A stretch of 29,069 bases of DNA from Bacteroidota bacterium (GTDB lineage Bacteria; Bacteroidota; Bacteroidia; Bacteroidales; Bacteroidaceae): assembly GCA_023458215.1 (NCBI GenBank), contig JAEXAJ010000013.1, positions 1-29,069 on the forward strand, given 5' to 3'. The position numbers and the translations under genes were made by a program. How positions within the stretch are numbered: position 1 is the stretch's first letter; each line of letters opens with the position of its first letter. Below the pieces are notes generated by a model. That model was given only the letters and a program-made list of their open reading frames with translations. It searched no databases and was not told the origin of the DNA. Of the stretch, positions 1 through 6,986 are shown piece after piece.

Positions 1-2
1 CG

Positions 3-857
3 AAGAAGCCTTTCTTTATTATGGTAGGTATGAATCCGCCACATAGTCCTTACCGCTCATTGGACGATTGCATGGAGGAGGATTTCAACTTATATAAAGA
101 CCAGCCTTTGGATAGCTTGTTAATTCGTCCGAACGCCGATCCTAAGATGGCTAAGGCGGAAAGTGCACGATATTACTTTGCTTCTGTTACAGGTGTTGAC
201 CGTGCTTTCGGGCAGATACTCGATGCATTGAAGGAGCTTGGACTGGATAAGAATACCATTGTAGTGTTTGCTTCAGACCATGGCGAGACTATGTGCAGCC
301 AGCGTACGGATGATCCGAAGAACTCACCCTATTCAGAATCCATGAATATTCCTTTCCTGGTTCGTTTCCCCGAGAAAGTGAAGCCTCGTGTAGATGACCT
401 TATGATCTCTTCACCTGATATTATGCCTACTTTGTTGGGCTTGGCAGGCTTGTCCAATTCTATTCCTGCCTCAGTGCAAGGGCGCAACTACGCACCCCTT
501 TTCTTCGATGAAAAGGCTGATATTGTACGTCCTACGGGAGCATTGTATATTCAGAACCTGGATGGTGAGAAGGATGCGGATGGCAAAGTTCGTTCTTATT
601 TCCCCTCTTCTCGCGGATTTAAATCGGCTCGTTATACCTTGGCGCTTTACATTGACCGTAAAGACCATAAACTCGTGAAGAGCCTCTTGTTTGATGACAA
701 GAAAGATCCCTATCAGATGAATAATCTTCCTTTGGAAGAGAATCAGGAAGTGGTGAAAGAGCTGTGTACTGAAATGGGAAAGGTCTTGAAAGAGATAGAC
801 GATCCTTGGTATAAAGAGAATATATTGTCGGACATGATACCATATAGCGGACGGTAA
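3..857 (+). CDS. Sulfatase, S1 family (5' end outside window)
   Basis: About 284 C-terminal residues of an arylsulfatase-type enzyme that would hydrolyse sulfate esters, probably on a glycan in the periplasm. The reading frame is open to the left edge (it begins K-K-P-F-F-I-M-V-G-M-N-P-P-H), so the Met at position 21 is internal and not a start. The N-P-P-H-S-P-Y segment and V-F-A-S-D-H-G-E, which matches the metal-binding Asp-His pair of the alkaline-phosphatase fold, are visible. The formylglycine motif lies off the window. The tail, with L-F-D-D-K-K-D-P-Y-Q-M-N-N-L, is the usual sulfatase C-terminal subdomain. The gene ends at a hairpin shared with the convergent minus-strand block. The substrate cannot be told from what is visible. 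Confidence 0.93.
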   Translation, partial: KKPFFIMVGMNPPHSPYRSLDDCMEEDFNLYKDQPLDSLLIRPNADPKMAKAESARYYFASVTGVDRAFGQILDALKELGLDKNTIVVFASDHGETMCSQRTDDPKNSPYSESMNIPFLVRFPEKVKPRVDDLMISSPDIMPTLLGLAGLSNSIPASVQGRNYAPLFFDEKADIVRPTGALYIQNLDGEKDADGKVRSYFPSSRGFKSARYTLALYIDRKDHKLVKSLLFDDKKDPYQMNNLPLEENQEVVKELCTEMGKVLKEIDDPWYKENILSDMIPYSGR

Positions 858-881
858 CTGGTAGTGAGGATGATTTATACT

Positions 882-907
882 ATTGCCGGGCACATTGTCC
901 CGGCAAT
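882..907. terminator. Bidirectional hairpin between sulfatase and minus-strand block
   Basis: ATTGCCGGG and CCCGGCAAT pair perfectly over 9 bp around an 8-nt loop. The hairpin sits between two convergent stop codons (857 and 921). A near-identical hairpin recurs at 3171-3196 after the remnant of a second copy of the same downstream gene, which supports a function as the cassette's end. Confidence 0.75.
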
Positions 908-920
908 ATATATTATCGTC

Positions 921-1448
921 TCAATACTTTAAGTCTTCGTATGGTATATAGAAATAATCAGAAAGATAAAAAATAGTTTTGGAACCAGTTTCTGATTTGT
1001 ACACTCTTGCATGAGACATATCATATTTTACTCCTATATATTTTTGTGTGATTTTATATAGTTCTTCATCAGTTAACAGGGTGTTTTCGTTGGCACCAAC
1101 AATGAACCGTACAAAACTGACCACACCTGTTTCATCAAAGTAAACTCTTATACCCGTATTATCTTCTTTTTTTAGTTTCTGCAATCTTTCTTTAGAAAAA
1201 GTACCAACGTCTATTAGTTCTTGAAAAGGTTTTACTCTGGATTCCTCATGCCATGGAATTTTGAAATCAATGTCGTGAGAAATTATAGCTCTTCCTTTTG
1301 ATAGGATACTATTATTTTCATTTTTGGACTTAATGATGACTAAACCGCTTTCCCTCTTCTCATATACAAATCGGCTTGTCTCTTTTTGACCCAACGCAGT
1401 ATTTGCACTTAATACAAATACGATTAAAACAAATAAAATCTTTTTCAT
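921..1448 (-). CDS. Small secreted protein (possibly DUF5043), copy C
   Basis: A 175-aa protein of unknown function. The start at 1448 (M-K-K-I-L-F-V-L) is chosen over the longer frame from 1526 because it begins directly with a signal peptide (hydrophobic core, then A-L-G-Q). It also lies 5 nt after the stop of the upstream lipoprotein, which fits an operon. The mature part is mixed polar with no Cys and no catalytic motif I recognise; it ends F-Y-I-P-Y-E-D-L-K-Y. From memory it resembles the small Bacteroides secreted family DUF5043, but that is not checked. A decayed paralogue encoding the same C-terminus lies at 3212-3276. It could be an accessory or protective partner of the lipoprotein encoded just upstream. 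Confidence 0.85.
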   Translation of the reverse strand: MKKILFVLIVFVLSANTALGQKETSRFVYEKRESGLVIIKSKNENNSILSKGRAIISHDIDFKIPWHEESRVKPFQELIDVGTFSKERLQKLKKEDNTGIRVYFDETGVVSFVRFIVGANENTLLTDEELYKITQKYIGVKYDMSHARVYKSETGSKTIFYLSDYFYIPYEDLKY

Positions 1449-1453
1449 ACGCT

Positions 1454-2938
1454 TTATTTTTTTATATATCCTCCTAATGCTTTTGGAGGAAATGTCTCTA
1501 TATAACTTCCTGGATACTGACTCCAATTTTTGGCTACCTCATTATAAAGAGGTGTTTGATTGTCTGAGAAGCTTCCATCATTCAAAATAGAATGCATTAA
1601 TGCCGTTACAGCGTTACTAAGTTCTTCTGATCCGTAAAATCCTATAGTGTTGGATTCTTTCTCGAAGAAGTGATTATTATTAAGTGCTATTGCCGCATCG
1701 ACAAATATATGGGCTTCTAATTCTATATTGAATTTGTTAGTCTCATTCATCTCAGCCTTCTTATAAATTGAGTTGTATTGTAAAGCATGTACAAATTCCT
1801 CTCTCAAAGAGCGATCATCTATGCAATTTTCATTAAAAAAACCAATAACGTTAGCTACAAATTTAGCATTTCCATTTATTTCTGAATTAATCTCAAATTT
1901 AATCTTTACATTTTTATTTTCTAAGGTTTTCAATACATTCTCAAATATTGGATTTTTTTTAAGATCTACTATTGCCTTCTCTAAAAGTGCTTTTTGCTCT
2001 TTAGTTAAAGTAGATTCGCTCCCGTATAGTTTATCCGCATTAGGGGTTGTTGTCGTTATACCTCCTCCCGGTTTGTTTGGGTCTTCTCCTGCTCCTCCCG
2101 GTGGATAAGGGTTGTTTGGATCTGTGGGCCTGCCATCATCAAACCATTGACATTCCTGATGGCAGTTATACATCGGAACATTATAGCATTGTGTGAAAAT
2201 GTCATAAACATACCCTGATTCCATATCGCCGCTGACAAGTACATACTCGTCATGGCACTCAGTCCTATATTCTGTAACACAAACATCATGGCATAACTGC
2301 TGCATAGCACGAGTGGTAGGCGCCTCCTTGTCTTGTTTGTCACAGGATGGTGAAAAATATCCGACAATCTTGCCATTGGAATATCGCCAGCCATTGATGA
2401 ACTCACCGTTGATGCTATAATAGTAGACCAAACCATCATAATCCGGTTCTCGGAACAAATAACTGTTTTGTTCCATTTTTCCTCCTCGTTTCAAATAATC
2501 GTACGAGCCGATGAACATCATTATAAAACTACGAGTTTTATTCGTTTCTTTATCCCGCAATACTACTATTCTATTTGTATTACGGATGAAATTAGGTCTC
2601 ATGAGCGGATTCCAATGCTCAGCGGTTTCCGCATCCATCATTATATGTCCTCTATCTGTAAGGATAGGGGTTTCCACAGTTTCAAACCGTCCTTTAGCTG
2701 AGGCTATAGCTCCTCTCCAGTCGGGCTTCATAAGCACTTCATCTTCGGGACCTCCCGTTGTACGGGTTGTTACTATGGGAGGGTATTCATTCTCGTACCA
2801 TTGTTTAGCAATAGTCAATGTTAAATCTTCCGCTTTCGGAACATCATTGATTATTTGCTCAGTACATGCAAACAGCGCACTTAACACGCATATAGCTGCT
2901 AATATAAGCCATTTCTTGCATTTCACGATGTTTCTCAT
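1454..2938 (-). CDS. Cys-rich lipoprotein with zincin-like C-terminal domain, copy C (intact)
   Basis: A 494-aa protein in three visible parts. Residues 1-25 are a lipoprotein signal with lipobox L22-F-A-C25. Residues about 30-265 form a conserved N-terminal region holding K-P-D-W-R-G, a W-N-P-L-M segment and a cluster of six Cys (L-C-H-D-V-C, T-E-C-H, Q-C-Y-N, Y-N-C-H-Q-E-C). A Pro/Gly linker (about 266-300) leads to a C-terminal domain (about 305-494). The C-terminal domain has R-E-E380-E381-F-V-H384-A-L-Q and later L-E408-A-H, which resembles a metallopeptidase HExxH...E layout in which the first His is Glu. Activity is therefore doubtful. The N-terminal region and the 5' flank are duplicated in copy B (3740-4721), where the C-terminus differs. 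The family is not recognised; a surface or secreted effector is an inference. Confidence 0.9.
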   Translation of the reverse strand: MRNIVKCKKWLILAAICVLSALFACTEQIINDVPKAEDLTLTIAKQWYENEYPPIVTTRTTGGPEDEVLMKPDWRGAIASAKGRFETVETPILTDRGHIMMDAETAEHWNPLMRPNFIRNTNRIVVLRDKETNKTRSFIMMFIGSYDYLKRGGKMEQNSYLFREPDYDGLVYYYSINGEFINGWRYSNGKIVGYFSPSCDKQDKEAPTTRAMQQLCHDVCVTEYRTECHDEYVLVSGDMESGYVYDIFTQCYNVPMYNCHQECQWFDDGRPTDPNNPYPPGGAGEDPNKPGGGITTTTPNADKLYGSESTLTKEQKALLEKAIVDLKKNPIFENVLKTLENKNVKIKFEINSEINGNAKFVANVIGFFNENCIDDRSLREEFVHALQYNSIYKKAEMNETNKFNIELEAHIFVDAAIALNNNHFFEKESNTIGFYGSEELSNAVTALMHSILNDGSFSDNQTPLYNEVAKNWSQYPGSYIETFPPKALGGYIKK

Positions 2939-2964
2939 GTGTTTTTCCTTTTAATGATTAAACT

Positions 2965-3006
2965 TTATTTTAATTCGTCTTCGAAGATTCTTCTAATGTG
3001 CAACGT
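2965..3006 (-). pseudogene. Short stretch resembling the ligase C-terminus, copy C leader
   Basis: Read on the minus strand these 14 codons give T-L-H-I-R-R-I-F-E-D-E-L-K-stop. The last residues of the ligase at 4857-6611 are R-L-H-R-E-L-K-R-I-F-K-D-E-L-D-stop. The similarity is short, but it recurs at 4748-4789 in copy B, where it lies just downstream of the real ligase stop. It suggests that the lipoprotein leader was itself built from the end of a ligase gene. Confidence 0.4.
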
Positions 3007-3019
3007 TTTATTTCGTTGC
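3000..3019. promoter_or_regulatory. Leader hairpin upstream of lipoprotein copy C
   Basis: GCAACG and CGTTGC flank an 8-nt AT-only loop, about 60 nt upstream of the lipoprotein start. The same element with one G-T change is at 4783-4802 upstream of copy B. A further TTGC follows 10 bp on in both copies. It could be an operator or a leader-RNA stem. Confidence 0.45.
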
Positions 3020-3054
3020 TTACATTGCAAATTAAAAGGTTTTAATACAAATCA

Positions 3055-3116
3055 AGTGTACCAAAAGTGTATCATTTAAGCTAAAATGGTGTGAAATATG
3101 TATCAAGAGTGTATCA
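3055..3116. promoter_or_regulatory. Two pairs of 11-bp-spaced iterons (candidate operator), copy C
   Basis: Half-sites AGTGTACCA (3055), AGTGTATCA (3066), TATGTATCA (3097) and AGTGTATCA (3108) form two direct-repeat pairs. The spacing is 11 bp within a pair and 42 bp between pairs. The same four half-sites at identical spacing occur at 7674-7735 downstream of the intact regulator gene. This conservation inside otherwise decaying sequence argues for a binding site, most simply for the HTH regulator encoded at 7746-8270. Confidence 0.6.
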
Positions 3117-3128
3117 TTTTATTTTTGC

Positions 3129-3160
3129 TATATTTTTTAAGTGCTTCGCATTAAAGAATT
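3129..3160 (-). pseudogene. 3' remnant of a second HTH-regulator gene (copy C)
   Basis: The minus-strand sequence aligns with the last 10-11 codons of the regulator at 7746-8270 (I-S-L-R-E-A-L-K-K-V); here C-E-A-L-K-K is still readable but a TAA interrupts it. It is followed by the same iteron leader as the intact gene. On its other side it joins directly to the hairpin that ends copy B, which marks a deletion junction near 3160. Confidence 0.6.
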
Positions 3161-3170
3161 GATTTATACA

Positions 3171-3196
3171 ATTGCCGAGCACATAGTCCCGGCAAT
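3171..3196. terminator. Second copy of the cassette-ending hairpin (copy B)
   Basis: ATTGCCGAG and CCCGGCAAT pair with one mismatch around 8 nt. Sequence and position match the hairpin at 882-907, including the flanking GATTTATAC. Confidence 0.6.
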
Positions 3197-3211
3197 ATGT
3201 ACATCATAGCC

Positions 3212-3276
3212 TCAATATTGCAAGTCTCTGTATGCTATATAAAAGCCATCAATTACTTTAGTATGAGACATCTAAG
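3212..3276 (-). pseudogene. Remnant of a small secreted protein gene (copy B)
   Basis: On the minus strand these bases encode M-S-H-T-K-V then G-F-Y-I-A-Y-R-D-L-Q-Y-stop. The intact gene at 921-1448 has D-M-S-H-A-R-V and ends F-Y-I-P-Y-E-D-L-K-Y-stop. About 13 codons between the two blocks and everything upstream are missing. The 150-aa gene at 3280-3732 lies immediately upstream. Confidence 0.7.
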
Positions 3277-3279
3277 GGG

Positions 3280-3732
3280 TTACTCACATTTATACGTAAG
3301 TATTGAATTATTTTCTAAATTTTTCAATACTAAACTGGATGTATTCAGATTTAGTATTTCATAAATATGAAGTGCTGTACATTTGATCCCCTCTTTATTC
3401 ACCGTTTCCCTAAAAGTTACGATATATTTGCCATTACTAGTTTTTCCGACTTTTGCAAAATCGAACTTGGTTATTAATTCATTTGACAGGTAGTATGAAC
3501 TTATTAGTGGATATTCTTCATTATTAATAATAAGAATACTTCTTTCTTCATCACTATCATAAATCATCTTAGATGAGTAACTTTGTTTCGAAGGGAATTG
3601 CATCACCCATTCTTTGTTAATAAGTAATTCCATTGTAGTTTTACTTTGTCCGAAAGTATTTTCAACACAGAAAAATAAGCAAATACCGATTAATGACAAT
3701 ATCATTTCTGTTTTCAATCTATCCATATTCAT
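3280..3732 (-). CDS. Hypothetical secreted protein, 150 aa (copy B)
   Basis: A protein of unknown function. Residues 1 to about 29 form a signal peptide (hydrophobic core I-L-S-L-I-G-I-C-L-F-F, end near T-F-G-Q). The start could be M1 (3732) or M3 (3726); both precede the signal. The mature part looks rich in beta strands, with an early E-W-V-M and later K-Y-I-V-T-F and L-H-I-Y-E segments, loosely like small lipocalin-type proteins, but I see no specific family signature. It starts 7 nt after the stop of lipoprotein copy B, so it is probably co-transcribed. No homologue lies next to copy A or C, so it is specific to this copy. Its place after a variable C-terminus would suit a cognate partner, which is inference only. 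Confidence 0.78.
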   Translation of the reverse strand: MNMDRLKTEMILSLIGICLFFCVENTFGQSKTTMELLINKEWVMQFPSKQSYSSKMIYDSDEERSILIINNEEYPLISSYYLSNELITKFDFAKVGKTSNGKYIVTFRETVNKEGIKCTALHIYEILNLNTSSLVLKNLENNSILTYKCE

Positions 3733-3739
3733 AAAAGTT

Positions 3740-4721
3740 TTAATTAATTTTTATTCCGCTTATAACAATCTGATAATTTTCTTTTAGATATGATTCGTGA
3801 GCAGTGATCCATTCACCTTCCACATGAGTATATTTAGCTGAGTTCATTAATATTCCGCCGGTTGGTTGATCAGGATTTTCTAGAAGTACTCCTCCCCCCG
3901 GTGGTTGATTGGGGTCTGTAGGTTTACCATCATCAATCCATTGACACTCCTGATGGCAATTGTACATCGGAGCATTGTAACACTGTGTGAAAATATCATA
4001 TACATACCCCGATTCTATATCGCCACTAACAAGATAATACTCGTCATGACATTCAGTTCTATATTCTGAAACACAGACATCACGACATATCTGTTGCATA
4101 GCACGAGTAGCAGCCTCTTTCTTGTTTTGCTCGTCGCAGGATGGAGATAAATACCCGACAATCTTACCGTTGAAATATCGCCAGCCATTGATAAATTCAC
4201 CATTGATGCTATAATAGTAGACTAAACCGTCATAATCTGGTTCACGGAACAAATAACTGTTTTGTTCCATTTTTCCACCTCGTTTCAAGTAATTGTAAGA
4301 ACCGATAAACATCATTATAAAACTACGGGTTTTATTCGTTTTCTTATCTCGTAATATTACTATTCTATTTGTATTACGAATGAAATTAAGTTTCATGAGC
4401 GGATTCCAATGCTCAGCGGTTTCCTCATCCATCATTATATGCCCTCTATTCATAAGAATAGGAGTTTCAACAGTTTCAAATCGTCCCTTAGCTGAAGCTA
4501 CGGCACCTCTCCAGTCAGGTTTCATTAGTACTTCATCCTTGGAATCTCCCGTTGTACGGGGGAGGATATTCACTCTCGTACCACTGTTTAGCAATAGTCA
4601 ATGTTAAATCTTCCGCTTCCGGAACACCATTAATTATCTGCTCAGTACATGCAAACAGCACACTTAACACGCATATAGCAGCTAAGATAAGCCATTTCTT
4701 GCATTTCACGATGTTTCTCAT
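3740..4721 (-). pseudogene. Cys-rich lipoprotein, copy B, frameshifted and with a different C-terminus
   Basis: A paralogue of the lipoprotein at 1454-2938. The start at 4721 gives the same signal and lipobox (L-F-A-C25). The frame then ends at E-Y-P-P-P-Y-N-G-R-F-Q-G-stop (4533). The rest continues in another frame from about 4560 (L-P-R-T-T-G-D-S-K-D-E-V-L-M) to 3740. Compared with copy C, 11 bases are missing near 4560, next to a run of five C. The Cys cluster (I-C-R-D-V-C, T-E-C-H, Q-C-Y-N, Y-N-C-H-Q-E-C) and a Pro/Gly linker are conserved. The zincin-like domain is replaced by about 35 unrelated residues ending S-G-I-K-I-N. Most likely a pseudogene; sequencing error or +1 slippage on the C run are alternatives. 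Confidence 0.85.
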
Positions 4722-4747
4722 GTGTTTTTCATTTTAATAATTAAACT

Positions 4748-4789
4748 TTATTTTAATTCGTCTTCGAAGATTCTTCTAATGTGCAACGT
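4748..4789 (-). pseudogene. Short ligase-tail-like stretch, copy B leader
   Basis: Same 14-codon stretch as at 2965-3006 (R-R-I-F-E-D-E-L-K), about 70 nt downstream of the intact ligase stop at 4857 and upstream of lipoprotein copy B. It indicates that the ligase 3' end is present twice in tandem here. Confidence 0.4.
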
Positions 4790-4802
4790 ATTATTTTGTT
4801 GC
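4783..4802. promoter_or_regulatory. Leader hairpin upstream of lipoprotein copy B
   Basis: GCAACG and TGTTGC flank an 8-nt AT-only spacer, matching 3000-3019 upstream of copy C. The flanks on both sides are also conserved. The iterons seen in the other two leaders are absent here. Confidence 0.45.
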
Positions 4803-4856
4803 TTACGTTGCAAATTGAAATAAGTATTAATAGGTTCTTCATTTTTCTTTGTTTTT

Positions 4857-6611
4857 TCAATCTAATTCGTCTTTAAAAATTCTCTTTAGTTCACGATGTA
4901 ATCGGAATGTATCAAAATTATATACTTTAGTTTCTTCCTTTAGAATTTCTTGTACAATTCTTATGGCTTCCTTTTTCCGTCCTATCTCATTGTACAAGAT
5001 AGCCAGTCTCCCACGAGGAGTTTGCAGAGTAGGGACCATGTTTGATGCTAGTTTATAAGCAGCTTCTGCTTTTTCCAACTCACCATTCTTTTTTAAATAA
5101 TCTCCTTTCATCACCCATACACTAGGATCAGGAAATTTATTCTCTAGAAATAAGATTGTGGAAATAAATTCTATGTCTTTGTTTCCAATTTTAGCCATCT
5201 GACAGTAGAGATGGGCAAATCCTATATCATTTGCCATTTCTTTCTTAAAACGGTTAAGTACATTAAAATTTCTAGCTATGCTCTTTGCAGAGTAGCTCTG
5301 AAGATAAGTGTGCATTCCATGGTAGATTTGCCATTTTGCAGAAAGTCTTTCTGTTAAGAATAGGGCAGTTACAAAGAGTATCATAACTATGATTTTGGAT
5401 AATTTGCCATTGATATGAATACAGGTATTTCCGGCAGCCCTATTAAAATAGCAAGCCAATGACATAACCGAAAATGTAAGAATAGAAAATGTGGAATCAG
5501 GATATGCGAACATTCCCCATAAAACTATTCCGGAAAGAAGAGATTTAATTGTAATAGAAATAGGATCTTTCTTTTTAGGTGGTCGAAGTATCCAAACAAT
5601 TATTGCTATGTAAATTAACATTCCTATCAGTCCATGATCTACAGTTATACGCAATAAGTCGTTGAAAGCTAGGTGGGTACTCCCTGCCAGCCTTTTCTCT
5701 GATATGCTAGCTGTAGATTTCATATATTCTGCTTGATAGTACATATAATTTGCAGTAAATCCCCCTTTACCATATCCTAAAAAAGGCTTATTTTGTATCA
5801 TCTTTGCACTAATCTTCCAGATTAACAAACGCCCATCAGCGGATTGTGGTTTTTGCTTATAAAGAATTCCGATAAATAGAAGTATAAGAACTATAACTAT
5901 TGAATTAATAGTTAATGGATTATATGCTTGTTTTTTAGCTGCAAATTTAGTGTAGAGACAATATAAAACTGATGATAATAAGGCTAGATAAGCAGCTCTA
6001 GCATTTGTCATGATTAAGAGAGGAAGAGAAAATGAAGATATTATTGTAATAATTATCAATAGAAAATGATTTTTTTTTAGTAAACTATAAAACAATAGGA
6101 AGATGTTTAATACTATCCCCAATAGTAAACTAAGCATTACTGCAAAAATGGCTGGATTGTGATATGGTCCTGTTATTGGGAAAAACTGGCTGAATGAAGG
6201 GATATATTTAAAGTACTGTAAGTATCCCCACAGGTTGAGTAGAAATAGTGCCCAAAGACAACATTTGAAAATTATAGTAAAAGATATTTGTTTGCACCAA
6301 CGAAGACAGATGAAAAGGAGCAATAAACAGATACATCCTATATTCCACAAATTATCAAAAGATCTGAAATCAATTAAATAAAGTGCTATAGCACAGAAAC
6401 AAAGAATGTCTGATTTGTGAATTTTGCCATTCCATGTACATATTATTGGCAATAATAAGAATATGATAAGTGTAACAGCAGCTACACTAAATATAGTAAA
6501 TGTCTTGTTGTAGCCAAAAAGATTTGTTGGCAATCCGGCTACAGATAGTATGATGATGATTCCTGCTAAAGAAGATACTATTTTGTTTCTAATATTAGAT
6601 TTTACCACCAT
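4857..6611 (-). CDS. O-antigen-ligase/polymerase-like membrane protein with TPR tail
   Basis: A 584-aa integral membrane protein. Residues about 10-430 contain roughly ten hydrophobic helices. The large periplasmic loop region has L-I-W-K-I-S-A-K-M-I and K-P-F-L-G-Y-G-K-G-G-F, then the signature H-L-A-F-N-D-L-L-R-I-T-V-D-H-G near residue 310, typical of the Wzy_C/O-antigen ligase family. Such enzymes transfer lipid-linked glycans to lipid A or to proteins, or polymerise them, at the periplasmic face. Residues about 435-584 read as TPR repeats (G-D-Y-L-K-K-N-G-E-L-E-K-A). The start ATG at 6611 lies inside the remnant end of a transglutaminase gene, exactly as in copy A at 8413, so these genes were once translationally overlapped. 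The acceptor is unknown; a protein such as the neighbouring lipoprotein is possible. Confidence 0.88.
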   Translation of the reverse strand: MVVKSNIRNKIVSSLAGIIIILSVAGLPTNLFGYNKTFTIFSVAAVTLIIFLLLPIICTWNGKIHKSDILCFCAIALYLIDFRSFDNLWNIGCICLLLLFICLRWCKQISFTIIFKCCLWALFLLNLWGYLQYFKYIPSFSQFFPITGPYHNPAIFAVMLSLLLGIVLNIFLLFYSLLKKNHFLLIIITIISSFSLPLLIMTNARAAYLALLSSVLYCLYTKFAAKKQAYNPLTINSIVIVLILLFIGILYKQKPQSADGRLLIWKISAKMIQNKPFLGYGKGGFTANYMYYQAEYMKSTASISEKRLAGSTHLAFNDLLRITVDHGLIGMLIYIAIIVWILRPPKKKDPISITIKSLLSGIVLWGMFAYPDSTFSILTFSVMSLACYFNRAAGNTCIHINGKLSKIIVMILFVTALFLTERLSAKWQIYHGMHTYLQSYSAKSIARNFNVLNRFKKEMANDIGFAHLYCQMAKIGNKDIEFISTILFLENKFPDPSVWVMKGDYLKKNGELEKAEAAYKLASNMVPTLQTPRGRLAILYNEIGRKKEAIRIVQEILKEETKVYNFDTFRLHRELKRIFKDELD

Positions 6612-6640
6612 TGATGAATACCATTTTTTGTGTAAAAACT
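6602..6640 (-). pseudogene. 3' remnant of a transglutaminase-like gene (copy B)
   Basis: Minus-strand codons read F-Y-T-K-N-G-I-H-Q-W-W-stop. The intact gene at 8404-10389 ends F-T-Q-E-N-Y-I-H-Q-W-W-stop. In both places the stop overlaps an ATG-GTG-GTA seven bases upstream, the start of the ligase or of its remnant. Homology fades beyond about 6640. Confidence 0.65.
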
Positions 6641-6706
6641 GAAATAATTATTACATTAAAAAGTGTCCAAAATTTGAACTTCACAGTAATATTGTATGTC
6701 TGATTA

Positions 6707-6985
6707 TTACTTAGATAATATACATTCGTATATTGATAAAATGAGATAAAAGGCAATGAGAATAAGAGGTTTTATTATAAGCATTATTGTCCCATAAACT
6801 TTATTCTTTCGGAATAAAAAATCCACTATAGCAAAAATTATAGGCCAAATCACTACTACCAAAATTAAATTATTAAATGATACATCCAAAGGATTTTTAA
6901 GATAAAAATATAAACCTAAAACAATCAATATGCCACCACTCGTCCAAAAAGCTAAACGCCTCATTACTTTATTTCGTTCCATCAT
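6707..6985 (-). CDS. Small three-helix membrane protein, 92 aa
   Basis: An unrecognised small protein with three hydrophobic segments: L-A-F-W-T-S-G-G-I-L-I-V-L-G-L-Y, L-I-L-V-V-V-I-W-P-I-I-F-A and L-I-I-K-P-L-I-L-I-A-F-Y-L. The frame is open to an ATG at 7009, but that start would overlap the upstream 187-aa ORF by 23 nt. The ATG at 6985, one base after that ORF's stop, or the next at 6982, looks more natural and implies coupled translation. Small multi-helix proteins encoded directly after a secreted effector are often immunity proteins. That role is a guess from position and topology only. Confidence 0.68.
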   Translation of the reverse strand: MMERNKVMRRLAFWTSGGILIVLGLYFYLKNPLDVSFNNLILVVVIWPIIFAIVDFLFRKNKVYGTIMLIIKPLILIAFYLILSIYECILSK

Positions 6986-6986
6986 A

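Noticed and set aside
1454..1526. Longer N-terminus for the small secreted protein (start 1526)
   Set aside because: The extra residues are basic, overlap the lipoprotein gene, and would bury the signal peptide.
2511..2954. 147-aa plus-strand ORF antisense to lipoprotein copy C
   Set aside because: It mirrors the conserved lipoprotein coding strand, and a similar shadow appears opposite copy B.
4533..4600. Programmed +1 frameshift in lipoprotein copy B
   Set aside because: A C5 run is present, but copy C has 11 more bases and a clean frame, so a deletion explains it better.
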